A stretch of DNA of 64,000 nucleotides from Blautia argi. Its GTDB lineage: Bacteria > Bacillota > Clostridia > Lachnospirales > Lachnospiraceae. The translations under genes were made by a program, and so were the position numbers. The stretch spans positions 1,309,501-1,373,500 of the forward strand of contig NZ_CP030280.1 in the NCBI RefSeq assembly GCF_003287895.1. The letters run 5' to 3'. The notes below the pieces were generated by a model. It made no database searches. It was not told where the DNA came from and saw only the letters and a list, made by a program, of their open reading frames with translations. Position 1 is the stretch's first letter, and every line of letters starts with the position of its first letter. This document shows positions 18,008 through 26,384 of the stretch, piece by piece.

Positions 18008-18172
18008 CATTATTCAGCCGATTTTACCCAAGAAATATATGTTAATACGGAAAGAGTTGTATACAATGCCGACTGCGAAATAATCGCCTTTGCTCTAGAA
18101 GTTTTGCCTAAGAATAACGCCGCACAATTGATTCCGCTTGACGAAAGATATTTGCTTGAAGTTCTTCCCTAA
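18008..18172 (+). pseudogene. 3' remnant of an unrecognised gene next to the IS
   Basis: Directly right of the IS a frame without a start encodes about 54 well-formed residues (YSADFTQEIYVNTERVV, then CEIIAFALEVLPKNNAAQLI) and ends in TAA at 18170-18172. Amino-acid composition looks like real protein. The frame is closed by a stop inside the IS end at 17981, and no matching 5' part lies left of the IS. The upstream portion was probably lost by an IS-mediated deletion. Family not recognised. Confidence 0.5.
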
Positions 18173-18450
18173 AATGTATATAATAGTGTAGATTGGATGA
18201 GTCAATCACATAGCAGATGCTTCTGTAATGTTGTATCATGTTGTATAATTATACATGGTGTTTTCCAGTGATAAATAGTAAGGGAAATATGAGAAAAATG
18301 ACCAAACCGGATTTTTGAGCGAAAAACACGTAAAATCAGTAAAATTTACATACGAAAAACAACATAAAAAATATCGATTTTTCACCTTGGAAAGTCAAAA
18401 ACAGGTTCGAAAGAATTTGTGAAATATATACAAAAACAGAAAGGAAATAT
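18173..18450. other. intergenic region before the radical SAM gene
   Basis: No gene seen. It contains a perfect 14-base palindrome TGTATAATTATACA (18242-18255) whose left half includes a TATAAT. A promoter is possible there, but the -35 match is poor. The right edge of the mobile island must lie in or before this stretch; no attachment repeat matching 11345-11517 was found. Confidence 0.4.
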
Positions 18451-20310
18451 ATGAGAAAACTTGCATTAAATGATGAAATATTACTAAAAATCGAGAAACC
18501 CGCCCGGTATATCGGGAATGAAGTCAATAGTGTCATGAAAGACCCGGAAAAAGTGGATATTAGGTTCGCCATGTGCTTTCCCGATGTGTATGAAATCGGT
18601 ATGTCCCATCTGGGAATCCAGATTCTTTATGATATGTTTAACCGCAGAAAGGATACCTGGTGTGAAAGAGTATACTCTCCCTGGCCAGATTTGGACAAGG
18701 TGATGAGGGAGAAAAACCTGCCCCTGTTTGCACTGGAATCTCAGGATCCTATCCGGGATTTTGATTTTCTGGGCATTACCATTCAGTATGAAATGTGCTA
18801 CACCAATATTCTGCAGGTGTTAGATTTAAGCGGAATCCCTTTAAGGGCAGCAGATCGTGGCGAGAGCTTTCCGTTGGTTATGGGCGGCGGTCCATGTACT
18901 TATAATCCAGAGCCTCTGGCACCGTTTTTTGACCTGTTTTACATCGGAGAGGGAGAAACAGTCTTTTATGAGCTTCTGGACGCTTATAAAGAATACAAAA
19001 AAGCCGGAAAGAGTAAAAAAGAATTTTTGGAAAGAGCAGCAGAGATTCCGGGAATTTATGTGCCGTGTTTTTATGATACTGCATATAAAGAAGATGGCAC
19101 CATTGCCTCTTTTAGACCCAATAATCCTCATGCAAAAGAAAAAATTGAAAAGCAGGTTGTCATGGACGTGACAAACACCTATTATCCGGACAAACCGGTG
19201 GTGCCTTTTATTAAGGCGACCCAGGACAGAGTAACCCTGGAAGTACAAAGGGGCTGTATTCGCGGCTGTCGTTTTTGTCAGGCAGGTATGCTGTATCGTC
19301 CAACCAGAGAAAGAGATGTGGAATTTCTGAAGAATACGGCAAAATCCATGCTGGACAGTACAGGATATGAGGAAATTTCTCTCAGTTCTTTAAGCACCAG
19401 TGACTATTCTAAATTAAAGGAACTACTGGAATACCTTATAGAGGACTGTTCGGAAAGAAAAGTAAATATTTCTCTTCCGTCCCTGCGTATTGATTCCTTC
19501 TCTCTGGACGTTATGAGTAAGGTACAGGATATTAAGAAGAGCAGTTTGACCTTTGCTCCGGAGGCAGGTACTCAGAGAATGCGCGATGTTATTAACAAAG
19601 GGCTGACAGAGGAAGTGATTTTAGAGGGAGCAGGAAAGGCCTTTGAAGGAGGCTGGAGCAGAGTCAAGCTGTATTTTATGCTGGGGCTGCCTACAGAAAC
19701 GGAAGAAGATATGAAGGGAATAGCCCATTTGGCAGAGGCTATTGCTAAGAGATATTATGAAATTCCAAAGGATCAAAGACATGGAAAATGTCAGATTGTA
19801 GTCAGCACTTCTTTCTTTGTGCCAAAGCCATTTACTCCTTTCCAGTGGGCAGGAATGTTCAGAAAAGAGGATTATCTGGAAAAGGCAAAAATTGTAAAAG
19901 AAGAGATTAAGGCACAGTTAAACCAGAAGAGTATTAAGTATAATTATCACGAAGCAGATGTAACAGTTCTGGAAGGAATTTTAGCACGAGGCGACAGACG
20001 GGTAGCTGAGGCTTTGGAAACTGTTTACAAAAAAGGTGCCATTTTTGATGCATGGTCAGAATATTTCCGCTATGATTTGTGGCTGGAAGCTTTTGAAGAA
20101 GCGGGACTGGATCCGGAATTTTATACATTGAGAGAACGTCCGCTGGACGAAATTTTTCCATGGGATTTTATTTCCATTGGCGTGAGCAGAAAATTCCTGG
20201 AAAAAGAATGGGAACGTGCGCACAAGGGAGAGATTACGCCAAACTGCAGAATGAAATGCTCCGGCTGTGGAGCAGCAGCTTACAAAGGAGGTGTCTGCAT
20301 TGAAGGTTAG
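18451..20310 (+). CDS. B12-binding-domain radical SAM protein (TIGR03960 type)
   Basis: Iron-sulfur enzyme of 619 residues. The N-terminal half has the B12-binding-like region (FAMCFPDVYEIGMSHLGIQI, VMGGGPCTYNPEPLAPF). The radical SAM core follows with the CxxxCxxC cluster in VQRGCIRGCRFCQAG and the fold pattern LTFAPEAGTQRMR. The C-terminus ends in a second cysteine set, CRMKCSGCGAAAYKGG. Homologues are almost always followed, as here, by the TIGR03936 partner. The reaction is not established; links to RNA or ribosome-related modification have been guessed from its neighbours. AAAGGAAATAT precedes the ATG. Confidence 0.92.
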   Translation: MRKLALNDEILLKIEKPARYIGNEVNSVMKDPEKVDIRFAMCFPDVYEIGMSHLGIQILYDMFNRRKDTWCERVYSPWPDLDKVMREKNLPLFALESQDPIRDFDFLGITIQYEMCYTNILQVLDLSGIPLRAADRGESFPLVMGGGPCTYNPEPLAPFFDLFYIGEGETVFYELLDAYKEYKKAGKSKKEFLERAAEIPGIYVPCFYDTAYKEDGTIASFRPNNPHAKEKIEKQVVMDVTNTYYPDKPVVPFIKATQDRVTLEVQRGCIRGCRFCQAGMLYRPTRERDVEFLKNTAKSMLDSTGYEEISLSSLSTSDYSKLKELLEYLIEDCSERKVNISLPSLRIDSFSLDVMSKVQDIKKSSLTFAPEAGTQRMRDVINKGLTEEVILEGAGKAFEGGWSRVKLYFMLGLPTETEEDMKGIAHLAEAIAKRYYEIPKDQRHGKCQIVVSTSFFVPKPFTPFQWAGMFRKEDYLEKAKIVKEEIKAQLNQKSIKYNYHEADVTVLEGILARGDRRVAEALETVYKKGAIFDAWSEYFRYDLWLEAFEEAGLDPEFYTLRERPLDEIFPWDFISIGVSRKFLEKEWERAHKGEITPNCRMKCSGCGAAAYKGGVCIEG

Positions 20311-21007
20311 AGTAAAATTTGCAAAACAGGGCGCCATGAAATTTATCGGACATCTGGATATTATGCGGTATTTTCAAAAGGCTGTCCGCAGAGCCGGTAT
20401 TGACGTAGCATATTCAGAGGGATTCAGTCCTCATATGATTATGTCCTTTGCAGCGCCTTTAGGCGTAGGTGTTACCAGCACAGCAGAATATTTTGATATG
20501 GAAATTCAGACTCCCATGTCTTCAAAAGAAGCAGTGAAGCGTCTGAATGATACCATGGCAGAGGGCATGGAAGTGCTGAGCTTTCGAAAAATACCGGATG
20601 GAAAGGCAAACGCAGCCATGGCTCTGGTAGCAGCAGCGGATTATCAGGTGACTTTCCGGGAAAATATGGAGCCAGTGGGGAATTGGAAAGAACTTGTACG
20701 GACATTTATGGAACAGCCGGAAATCCGTATTGTAAAAAAGACAAAAAAGAATGAAAAAGAAGTAGATATTAAGCCGTATATTTATGATATGCATGTCAGT
20801 GAAGAGGGGATTTTTCTTCAGCTTGCAGCCGGAAGTGTGAAAAATACCAAGCCGGAACTGGTATTAGAGGCGTTCTATGGGTTCTGCAAAAAGCCTTTTG
20901 ACAGTTTTGCTCTTAAAATCCACCGTCTGGAGGTTTATGCAGATAAAGGGGAGGAAAATACGCGCCATCTGATTTCTCTGGAAAACCTGGGAGAAGAGCT
21001 TGAGTAG
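20300..21007 (+). CDS. radical-SAM-linked DUF2344 protein (TIGR03936), TTG start
   Basis: Partner protein of 235 residues, beginning KVRVKFAKQGAMKFIGHLD. The pattern FIGHLDIMRYFQKAVRRAGI is diagnostic for the family. An in-frame ATG at 20267 would overlap the upstream gene by 44 bases. The TTG at 20300 has AAAGGAGG 8 bases upstream and overlaps by only 11 bases, so I use it. The gene sits between the B12-radical-SAM gene and RNase E/G, the conserved clostridial order, and its product presumably serves as a substrate-binding or RNA-binding subunit. Confidence 0.9.
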   Translation: MKVRVKFAKQGAMKFIGHLDIMRYFQKAVRRAGIDVAYSEGFSPHMIMSFAAPLGVGVTSTAEYFDMEIQTPMSSKEAVKRLNDTMAEGMEVLSFRKIPDGKANAAMALVAAADYQVTFRENMEPVGNWKELVRTFMEQPEIRIVKKTKKNEKEVDIKPYIYDMHVSEEGIFLQLAAGSVKNTKPELVLEAFYGFCKKPFDSFALKIHRLEVYADKGEENTRHLISLENLGEELE

Positions 21008-22208
21008 GCTGATATTGACGTCCATGGAATATAAGGGAGTGTCTATGCTGACTGCTGCGCTGGAAGAAAATGGACGTATTTGCCAGATAAATCCTATGGG
21101 AATGTCTGGAAAGTGTATTCTGGGAAATATCTATATTGGAAAAGTGAAAAATATTGTCAAAAATATCCACGCTGCCTTTGTAGAAATTGCAGACGGTCAG
21201 ATGTGTTATTATTCCATGGACGAAAAAGAACTGCCTGTTTTTGCCAGTCCCGGAAAACATGAGAAAGTAAAACCGGGAGATGAGCTGGTAGTACAGGTTG
21301 CCAGAGAAGGAATGAAGACAAAACTCCCTTATGTTACGGGAAATCTGAATTTTACCGGACATTACCTGGTTTTAACTTCTCACAGAAGGGAACTTGGCTT
21401 TTCCGGTAAGCTGACAAAAGCAGAGAAGCAGCAGTTTCGTCAGCTTCTGGAAGAATATATGCCTTTGAATGCGGGGATTATTGTACGGACAAACTGCAGA
21501 GGAGCAAAAGCGGAAGAGATTTTAAAAGAACTGGAGGAATTGAAGGAGCGCTATGAAATGGTTCTGCAAAAGGGAAGTTCCCGGGTTTGCTTTTCTCTTT
21601 TAGAAGAGAGCATACCGGAATATATGCAGATTCTTCAAAATGTTTATACTCAGAATTTGGAAGAAATTGTTACAGATGACAGAAATCTGTATGAACGGAT
21701 TTCTCAGTACGCCAGAACAGCTTTCCCTGAGAATACAGCCATTCGTCTGTATGAAGATAAGCTGCTCCCGTTGTATAAGCTGTACAGTCTGGAAAGTGTC
21801 CTTGAGCATGCTCTGCATGAGCGGGTCTGGCTGAAATCAGGAGGTTTTCTGGTGATTCAGCAGACAGAGGCTTTTGTGTGCATTGATGTCAATACGGGAA
21901 AATATACCTCCAATAAAGAAATGGAGGAAACTTTCCGGAAGATGAACCAGGAGGCAGCAGCAGAAATTGCAGTGCAGCTAAGACTTCGGAATCTCTCCGG
22001 TATCATACTGATTGATTTTATCAATATGAAAGACCAGAATCATAAAAAGGAACTTCTGGAAAATCTGCAGGCTTATTTAAACCGGGATCCGGTAAAAGGA
22101 ACCGTGGTGGATATGACTTCTTTAAATATTGTAGAAGTAACCAGAAAAAAGGTACGCAGGCCCTTGCAGGAGGAAATGCGGGAACTGATAAAGGAGGCGT
22201 TCCTTTGA
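21000..22208 (+). CDS. rng: ribonuclease E/G family protein, TTG start
   Basis: Endoribonuclease acting on single-stranded A/U-rich RNA. The 402-residue product contains the S1-like N-terminal region (GNIYIGKVKNIVKNIHAAFVEI), the 5'-sensor region and the DNase I-like catalytic centre (VCIDVNTGKYTSNKEME, IILIDFINMKDQNHK). The start is a TTG at 21000 overlapping the previous stop by 8 bases. The protein ends shortly after VTRKKVRRPLQEEMREL. I see no CPxC zinc-link motif and none of the C-terminal dimer region of E. coli RNase G (about 489 residues), so it is a short form. Confidence 0.88.
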   Translation: MSRLILTSMEYKGVSMLTAALEENGRICQINPMGMSGKCILGNIYIGKVKNIVKNIHAAFVEIADGQMCYYSMDEKELPVFASPGKHEKVKPGDELVVQVAREGMKTKLPYVTGNLNFTGHYLVLTSHRRELGFSGKLTKAEKQQFRQLLEEYMPLNAGIIVRTNCRGAKAEEILKELEELKERYEMVLQKGSSRVCFSLLEESIPEYMQILQNVYTQNLEEIVTDDRNLYERISQYARTAFPENTAIRLYEDKLLPLYKLYSLESVLEHALHERVWLKSGGFLVIQQTEAFVCIDVNTGKYTSNKEMEETFRKMNQEAAAEIAVQLRLRNLSGIILIDFINMKDQNHKKELLENLQAYLNRDPVKGTVVDMTSLNIVEVTRKKVRRPLQEEMRELIKEAFL

Positions 22209-22702
22209 GAGAAAAATCACAGCTTACAACTCTGTGTTATATTGAAACCTCGGAAAAATACCTGATGCTGCACAGAGTTTCAAAGAAAAATGATGTAAAC
22301 AAGGATAAGTGGATTGGTGTAGGAGGACATTTTGAAGAAAATGAAAGTCCGGAGGACTGTCTTTTGAGAGAAGTGTGGGAGGAAACGGGGCTGAAGCTTA
22401 TCTCCTACCGCTTCCGAGGGCTTGTAACCTTTCATTTTGAAAAGGCAGACAAAAGTTTTTCGGAAACAGAGTATATGTGCCTGTACACAGCCGATGGCTA
22501 TGAAGGAGAGCTGACGGAGTGTAATGAGGGTGTGCTGGAATGGGTGGATAAAAAAGAACTGTCCAACCTGAAGCTTTGGGAAGGGGATAAAATCTTCTTT
22601 CGCCTTTTAGAGGAGAATCGCCCCTTCTTTTCCTTAAAGCTTTCTTATGTAGAGGACGAACTGAAAGAGGCGGTTTTAGATGGAAGAGCATTGGATTTAT
22701 GA
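22205..22702 (+). CDS. NUDIX hydrolase (MutT/8-oxo-dGTP type), TTG start
   Basis: Pyrophosphohydrolase of 165 residues. The complete Nudix box is present: GGHFEENESPEDCLLREVWEE followed by TG, with all catalytic glutamates. The N-terminal MLHRVSKKNDVNKDKWIGVG pattern is common in the 8-oxo-dGTP diphosphatase group. It starts at TTG 22205 in a 4-base TTGA overlap with rng and overlaps the next gene by 23 bases, so it is coupled in one operon. Substrate is inferred, not shown. Confidence 0.88.
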   Translation: MREKSQLTTLCYIETSEKYLMLHRVSKKNDVNKDKWIGVGGHFEENESPEDCLLREVWEETGLKLISYRFRGLVTFHFEKADKSFSETEYMCLYTADGYEGELTECNEGVLEWVDKKELSNLKLWEGDKIFFRLLEENRPFFSLKLSYVEDELKEAVLDGRALDL

Positions 22703-23633
22703 AGACGGTGAAAAAAGGCGCTTAAAGCCTTTTCATGGAATTTTACTGTTTCTGGCAGTAATGGTATCTTTCTATACCATTATTGCCTGGGCGCAGATGA
22801 AATGGGGCATGTACGGACTGGCGCTGACGGAGTTATACCTTCTGGCGCTGAGTGTTCTGGCGGCAAAGTTTACCGGTTCTTCTTTGCGTGAGATTTTTCC
22901 TGTGAAACGTCCGCAATGGAAGAAAATTTTTGCCGTATTTCTGATGTGGGGTTCTTCTTATGCTTTGCTGATTCCCATTACGATGATGATGGCATGGCTT
23001 TTTCCAAAGCAGATGTTTTCTGTCAGCGGGGATTTAAACAGCTTTATTACCAGTGTGCCGCCTCTTGTGTCTGTATTCATCAGTTGTGTAATGCCGGCAG
23101 TTTGTGAGGAGGCAATGCACAGAGGATTTATTTTGAAGAGTTTCCAGACCAAGTGGAAAAATCCCTGGATTTTATGTGGAGCAATGGGAATTCTTTTTGG
23201 TTTGTTTCACGGCAGTATCTGGAGATTTTTGCCAACAGCGCTGTTGGGCGGTGTGTTGACTTATCTTATGGTAAAAACTGAAAATATGATTTATCCGGCG
23301 CTGTTTCATTTTATTAATAATTTTATGCCTGGTTTGTTGGCAGGTTCTTCCGGAACTTCTGCCCAGACAGAACAAGTAACGGCAGTCCTGATGCAAAATG
23401 GTTTTCCTTTGGTATTTCTGGGAATTTATATTGCCATGGCGTGTGTGGTTCCCTTTGGATTTTATACGGGCGCTTATCTCTTGAGAAAAGGAGAGGAAGG
23501 GAAGATACAGAAGTATCTGACTTCGGATAAAGCGCTGGTGTTTTTGGTGGTCTTGACAGTGCTTCCCATTCTTCTCGGTATGTTTGTGTTTTTTTACGGA
23601 ATCTTTTTTGAGAATTTTTCAATTTTATCTTGA
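22680..23633 (+). CDS. CPBP-family intramembrane glutamic protease
   Basis: Membrane protease-like protein of 317 residues with about eight hydrophobic segments. The CAAX-protease/bacteriocin-processing motifs are present: EExxxR in CEEAMHRGFIL, FxxxH in LFGLFHGSIW and HxxxN in HFINNFMPG. Family members mature or degrade membrane peptides, and some confer bacteriocin self-immunity. It overlaps the NUDIX gene. The stop at 23631-23633 lies inside the -35 box of the rplU promoter. Confidence 0.9.
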   Translation: MEEHWIYEDGEKRRLKPFHGILLFLAVMVSFYTIIAWAQMKWGMYGLALTELYLLALSVLAAKFTGSSLREIFPVKRPQWKKIFAVFLMWGSSYALLIPITMMMAWLFPKQMFSVSGDLNSFITSVPPLVSVFISCVMPAVCEEAMHRGFILKSFQTKWKNPWILCGAMGILFGLFHGSIWRFLPTALLGGVLTYLMVKTENMIYPALFHFINNFMPGLLAGSSGTSAQTEQVTAVLMQNGFPLVFLGIYIAMACVVPFGFYTGAYLLRKGEEGKIQKYLTSDKALVFLVVLTVLPILLGMFVFFYGIFFENFSILS

Positions 23634-23658
23634 CGAATAGAAGGATTGCTGTTAATAT
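23630..23658 (+). promoter_or_regulatory. promoter of the rplU-prp-rpmA operon
   Basis: TTGACG (23630-23635) and TAATAT (23653-23658) are 17 bases apart, overlapping the stop codon of the preceding gene. Confidence 0.65.
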
Positions 23659-23661
23659 ATT

Positions 23662-23741
23662 AGCGTATGCCGCACAAAGAGGTAGAAGTACCGTGGAAAC
23701 GGTCACCATATTTGGCGAGTAATGATAATAGGAGGTGCCAT
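23662..23741 (+). ncRNA. L21 leader RNA (ribosomal protein autoregulation)
   Basis: The leader between the promoter and rplU contains GTATGCCGCACAAAGAGGT, a pairing ACCGTGGAAACGGT hairpin and the terminal TAATGATAATAGGAGGTG segment. This agrees in position and shape with the Firmicutes L21 leader family, which lets L21 or L27 regulate the operon. Assignment is from memory of the motif. Confidence 0.6.
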
Positions 23742-24047
23742 ATGTACGCAATTATTGCAACAGGTGGTAAACAGTACAAAGTAGCCGAAGGCGATGTTAT
23801 CAGAGTAGAAAAGCTTGGAGCAGAAGCTGGTGAAACTGTTACATTTGACCAGGTACTTGCTGTAAGCAACGATGGTTTAAAAGTTGGCGAAGACGTAGCG
23901 AACGCAAGTGTAACTGCATCTGTAGTTGAAAACGGTAAAGCAAAAAAAGTTATCGTTTACAAATATAAGAGAAAAACCGGATACCACAAGAAAAACGGTC
24001 ACAGACAGCAGTTTACAAAAGTTAAAATTGAAAAAATCAATGCTTAA
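23742..24047 (+). CDS. rplU: 50S ribosomal protein L21
   Basis: Large-subunit protein of 101 residues with the typical [18 protein letters not shown] start and the C-terminal [14 protein letters not shown] 23S-binding region. The frame is open further upstream to 23667, but AGGAGGTGCCAT places the true start at 23742. It is first in the conserved rplU-prp-rpmA order. Confidence 0.97.
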   Translation: MYAIIATGGKQYKVAEGDVIRVEKLGAEAGETVTFDQVLAVSNDGLKVGEDVANASVTASVVENGKAKKVIVYKYKRKTGYHKKNGHRQQFTKVKIEKINA

Positions 24048-24053
24048 TTTCAT

Positions 24054-24380
24054 ATGATTAAGGTGACGATTTATCAGAATTCAAAGCAGGAAATTTCGGG
24101 TTTTACCCTACAGGGACATGCAGGTTATGCCGAGAACGGCAGTGATGTTGTATGTGCGGCTGTATCGGTACTGGCACAGAATACAGTAAATTCCATTGAA
24201 CGCTTTACAGAGGACAGTTTTACTGTGGACGTAGACGAAGAGGTGGGAGAACTGAAGCTGAAGTTGGAGCCGGGGTATTCCAAAGAAACGGCTTTGCTGT
24301 TGGATTCGCTTATCCTTGGTTTACAGGGGATAGAAGAAGAATACATGGAATATATCGATGTAATATTCGAGGAGGTGTAA
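24054..24380 (+). CDS. prp: ribosomal-processing cysteine protease Prp
   Basis: Small cysteine protease of 108 residues that removes the N-terminal extension of ribosomal protein L27 in Firmicutes. The catalytic dyad known from S. aureus is conserved at the same positions: His22 in LQGHAGYA and Cys34 in SDVVCAAVS. It lies between rplU and rpmA, as in other species with leadered L27. The adjacent L27 does carry a cleavable leader, so enzyme and substrate match. Confidence 0.95.
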   Translation: MIKVTIYQNSKQEISGFTLQGHAGYAENGSDVVCAAVSVLAQNTVNSIERFTEDSFTVDVDEEVGELKLKLEPGYSKETALLLDSLILGLQGIEEEYMEYIDVIFEEV

Positions 24381-24384
24381 AGAC

Positions 24385-24675
24385 ATGTTAAAAATGAACC
24401 TTCAGTTATTTGCTCATAAAAAAGGTGTTGGTTCTACAAAGAACGGTCGTGACTCTGAGTCTAAAAGACTTGGTGCTAAAAGAGCTGACGGACAGTTTGT
24501 AAAAGCTGGAAATATCCTTTACAGACAGCGTGGAACAAAAATTCACCCAGGTGTTAATGTAGGCAGAGGCGGAGATGACACTTTATTCGCATTAGTGGAC
24601 GGTGTTGTTCGTTTCGAAAGAAAAGGCAGGGACAAAAAACAGGTTTCTGTAGTTCCAGTGGCTACTGAAGAGTAA
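24385..24675 (+). CDS. rpmA: 50S ribosomal protein L27 with cleavable N-terminal leader
   Basis: Large-subunit protein of 96 residues, important for the peptidyl-transferase centre. The sequence starts MLKMNLQLF followed by [15 protein letters not shown]. The first nine residues match the conserved Prp cleavage leader, and removal after F exposes the mature AHKKG end. GGAGGTGTAAAGAC precedes the ATG. A strong terminator follows 17 bases after the stop. Confidence 0.97.
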   Translation: MLKMNLQLFAHKKGVGSTKNGRDSESKRLGAKRADGQFVKAGNILYRQRGTKIHPGVNVGRGGDDTLFALVDGVVRFERKGRDKKQVSVVPVATEE

Positions 24676-24691
24676 TTCACGATAACAAGGC

Positions 24692-24729
24692 GGCTTCAAA
24701 TCTTTCAGGGGTTTGAAGCCACTTTTTTT
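24692..24729 (+). terminator. intrinsic terminator between rpmA and obgE
   Basis: A perfect 9-base stem, GGCTTCAAA (24692-24700) with TTTGAAGCC (24712-24720), is followed by ACTTTTTTT. It ends only 21 bases before the obgE start. Confidence 0.88.
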
Positions 24730-24749
24730 CAATAAAGAAAGAGGTTAAT

Positions 24750-26042
24750 ATGTTCGCAGACAGAGCAAAAATATATATCCGTTCAGGAAAAGGCGGTGAC
24801 GGACATGTCAGCTTCAGAAGAGAACTCTACGTTCCCAACGGCGGCCCTGACGGGGGTGACGGAGGAAAAGGCGGAGATGTGATCTTTGAAGTGGATAAAG
24901 GTCTGAATGCATTGACCGATTACCGTCATAAAAGTAAATATGCCGCAGGAAACGGAGAAGAGGGCGGTAAGAAACGCTGCCATGGCGCCAATGGAAAAGA
25001 TATTGTCTTAAAAGTGCCGGAGGGAACCGTTATTAAGGAAGCGGTAAGTGGAAAGGTGATTGCAGATATGTCCGGCGGCAATACAAGACAGATTGTCTTA
25101 AAAGGCGGCAGAGGCGGAAAAGGAAATCAGCATTATGCAACAGCGACCATGCAGGTACCTAAATACGCACAGCCAGGGCAGCCGGCTCAGGAATTAGAGG
25201 TACAGTTAGAATTAAAGGTGATTGCAGATGTGGGACTTATCGGTTTTCCAAATGTCGGAAAATCAACTCTTCTTTCCAGAGTCAGCAATGCCAGACCTCA
25301 GATTGCCAATTACCATTTTACAACTTTAAATCCTCATTTGGGTGTGGTAGATTTAGATGAATGCAATGGATTTGTCATTGCAGATATTCCGGGACTGATC
25401 GAAGGGGCATCAGAAGGTGTGGGACTTGGACATCAGTTTTTACGTCATATTGAGAGAACCCGCGTTCTGATTCATCTGGTGGACGCTGCTTCTACAGAGG
25501 GGCGAGATCCTATTGAGGATATTTATAAAATCAATAAGGAACTGGAAGCTTATGATCCGGAGCTTATGAAACGACCTCAGGTGATTGCTGCCAATAAAAT
25601 TGATGCAGTATATGAAGGGGACGAGGATCCGGTGCAGAAAATCCGGGAAGAGTTTGAACCTCAGGGCATGAAGGTCTTTGCTATTTCAGCGGTAAGCGGA
25701 AAAGGTTTAAAAGAACTTTTATACTATGTAAAGCAGCTTTTGGACACCATAGATAAAGAGCCTGTGATTTTTGAACAGGAATTTTTCCCGGAAGATGCGT
25801 TGATTACAGAAAACTTGCCATACACAGTTGCACAGGACGAAGAAGACGAGCATATCTTTATGATCGAAGGACCGAAAATCGAGAAAATGCTGGGTTATAC
25901 CAATCTGGATTCCGAAAAGGGTTTCTTGTTCTTCCAGAAATTCTTAAAAGAGAGCGGTATTTTGGAGGATTTAGAAAAAGCAGGTATTCAGGAAGGGGAT
26001 ACGGTTCGCATGTATGGCTTTGATTTTGATTATTATAAGTAA
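24750..26042 (+). CDS. obgE: GTPase Obg/CgtA
   Basis: Ribosome-associated GTPase needed for 50S assembly and stress control, 430 residues. The glycine-rich Obg domain is at 1-158 (GGDGHVSFRRELYVPNGG). The G domain follows with GFPNVGKSTL, DIPGLIEGA, NKID and SAVSGKG. A C-terminal OCT domain (about 350-430, ending VRMYGFDFDYYK) completes the protein. AAAGAGG precedes the ATG. The gene follows the rpmA terminator without room for its own promoter, so expression probably depends on readthrough or an internal promoter. Confidence 0.97.
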   Translation: MFADRAKIYIRSGKGGDGHVSFRRELYVPNGGPDGGDGGKGGDVIFEVDKGLNALTDYRHKSKYAAGNGEEGGKKRCHGANGKDIVLKVPEGTVIKEAVSGKVIADMSGGNTRQIVLKGGRGGKGNQHYATATMQVPKYAQPGQPAQELEVQLELKVIADVGLIGFPNVGKSTLLSRVSNARPQIANYHFTTLNPHLGVVDLDECNGFVIADIPGLIEGASEGVGLGHQFLRHIERTRVLIHLVDAASTEGRDPIEDIYKINKELEAYDPELMKRPQVIAANKIDAVYEGDEDPVQKIREEFEPQGMKVFAISAVSGKGLKELLYYVKQLLDTIDKEPVIFEQEFFPEDALITENLPYTVAQDEEDEHIFMIEGPKIEKMLGYTNLDSEKGFLFFQKFLKESGILEDLEKAGIQEGDTVRMYGFDFDYYK

Positions 26043-26060
26043 AAAAACAGGAGATAAAGC

Positions 26061-26351
26061 ATGACAAGCAAACAGAGAGCTTATTTAAAAGGGCTTGCAA
26101 TGACCATGGAACCGATTTTTCAGATTGGAAAATCCAGCCTGACACCGGAAAATACAGCGGCTGTTGCAGAGGCTCTGGCGGCAAGAGAACTGATAAAAAT
26201 CAGTGTGCTTCAAAATTGCATGGACGACCCAAGAGAGATTGCGGCAGTACTTGCAGAGCGTACACATTCTCAGGTAGTACAGGTTATCGGTAAAAAAATT
26301 GTCCTGTATAAAGAGGGAAAAGAGAATAAAAAGAAAATATTTCTGCCATAA
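26061..26351 (+). CDS. yhbY: YhbY/CRM-domain RNA-binding protein
   Basis: Small RNA-binding protein of 96 residues associated with pre-50S ribosomal particles. The CRM-domain pattern is clear: LKGLAMTMEPIFQIGKSSL near the start, ELIKISVLQNCMDDP in the middle and QVIGKKIVLYK at the end. It follows obgE by 18 bases in an operon devoted to ribosome assembly and NAD synthesis, the usual clostridial order. Confidence 0.93.
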   Translation: MTSKQRAYLKGLAMTMEPIFQIGKSSLTPENTAAVAEALAARELIKISVLQNCMDDPREIAAVLAERTHSQVVQVIGKKIVLYKEGKENKKKIFLP

Positions 26352-26384
26352 AGAAAAATAAAAGCGGTAAAAGAGGAACGTGTT

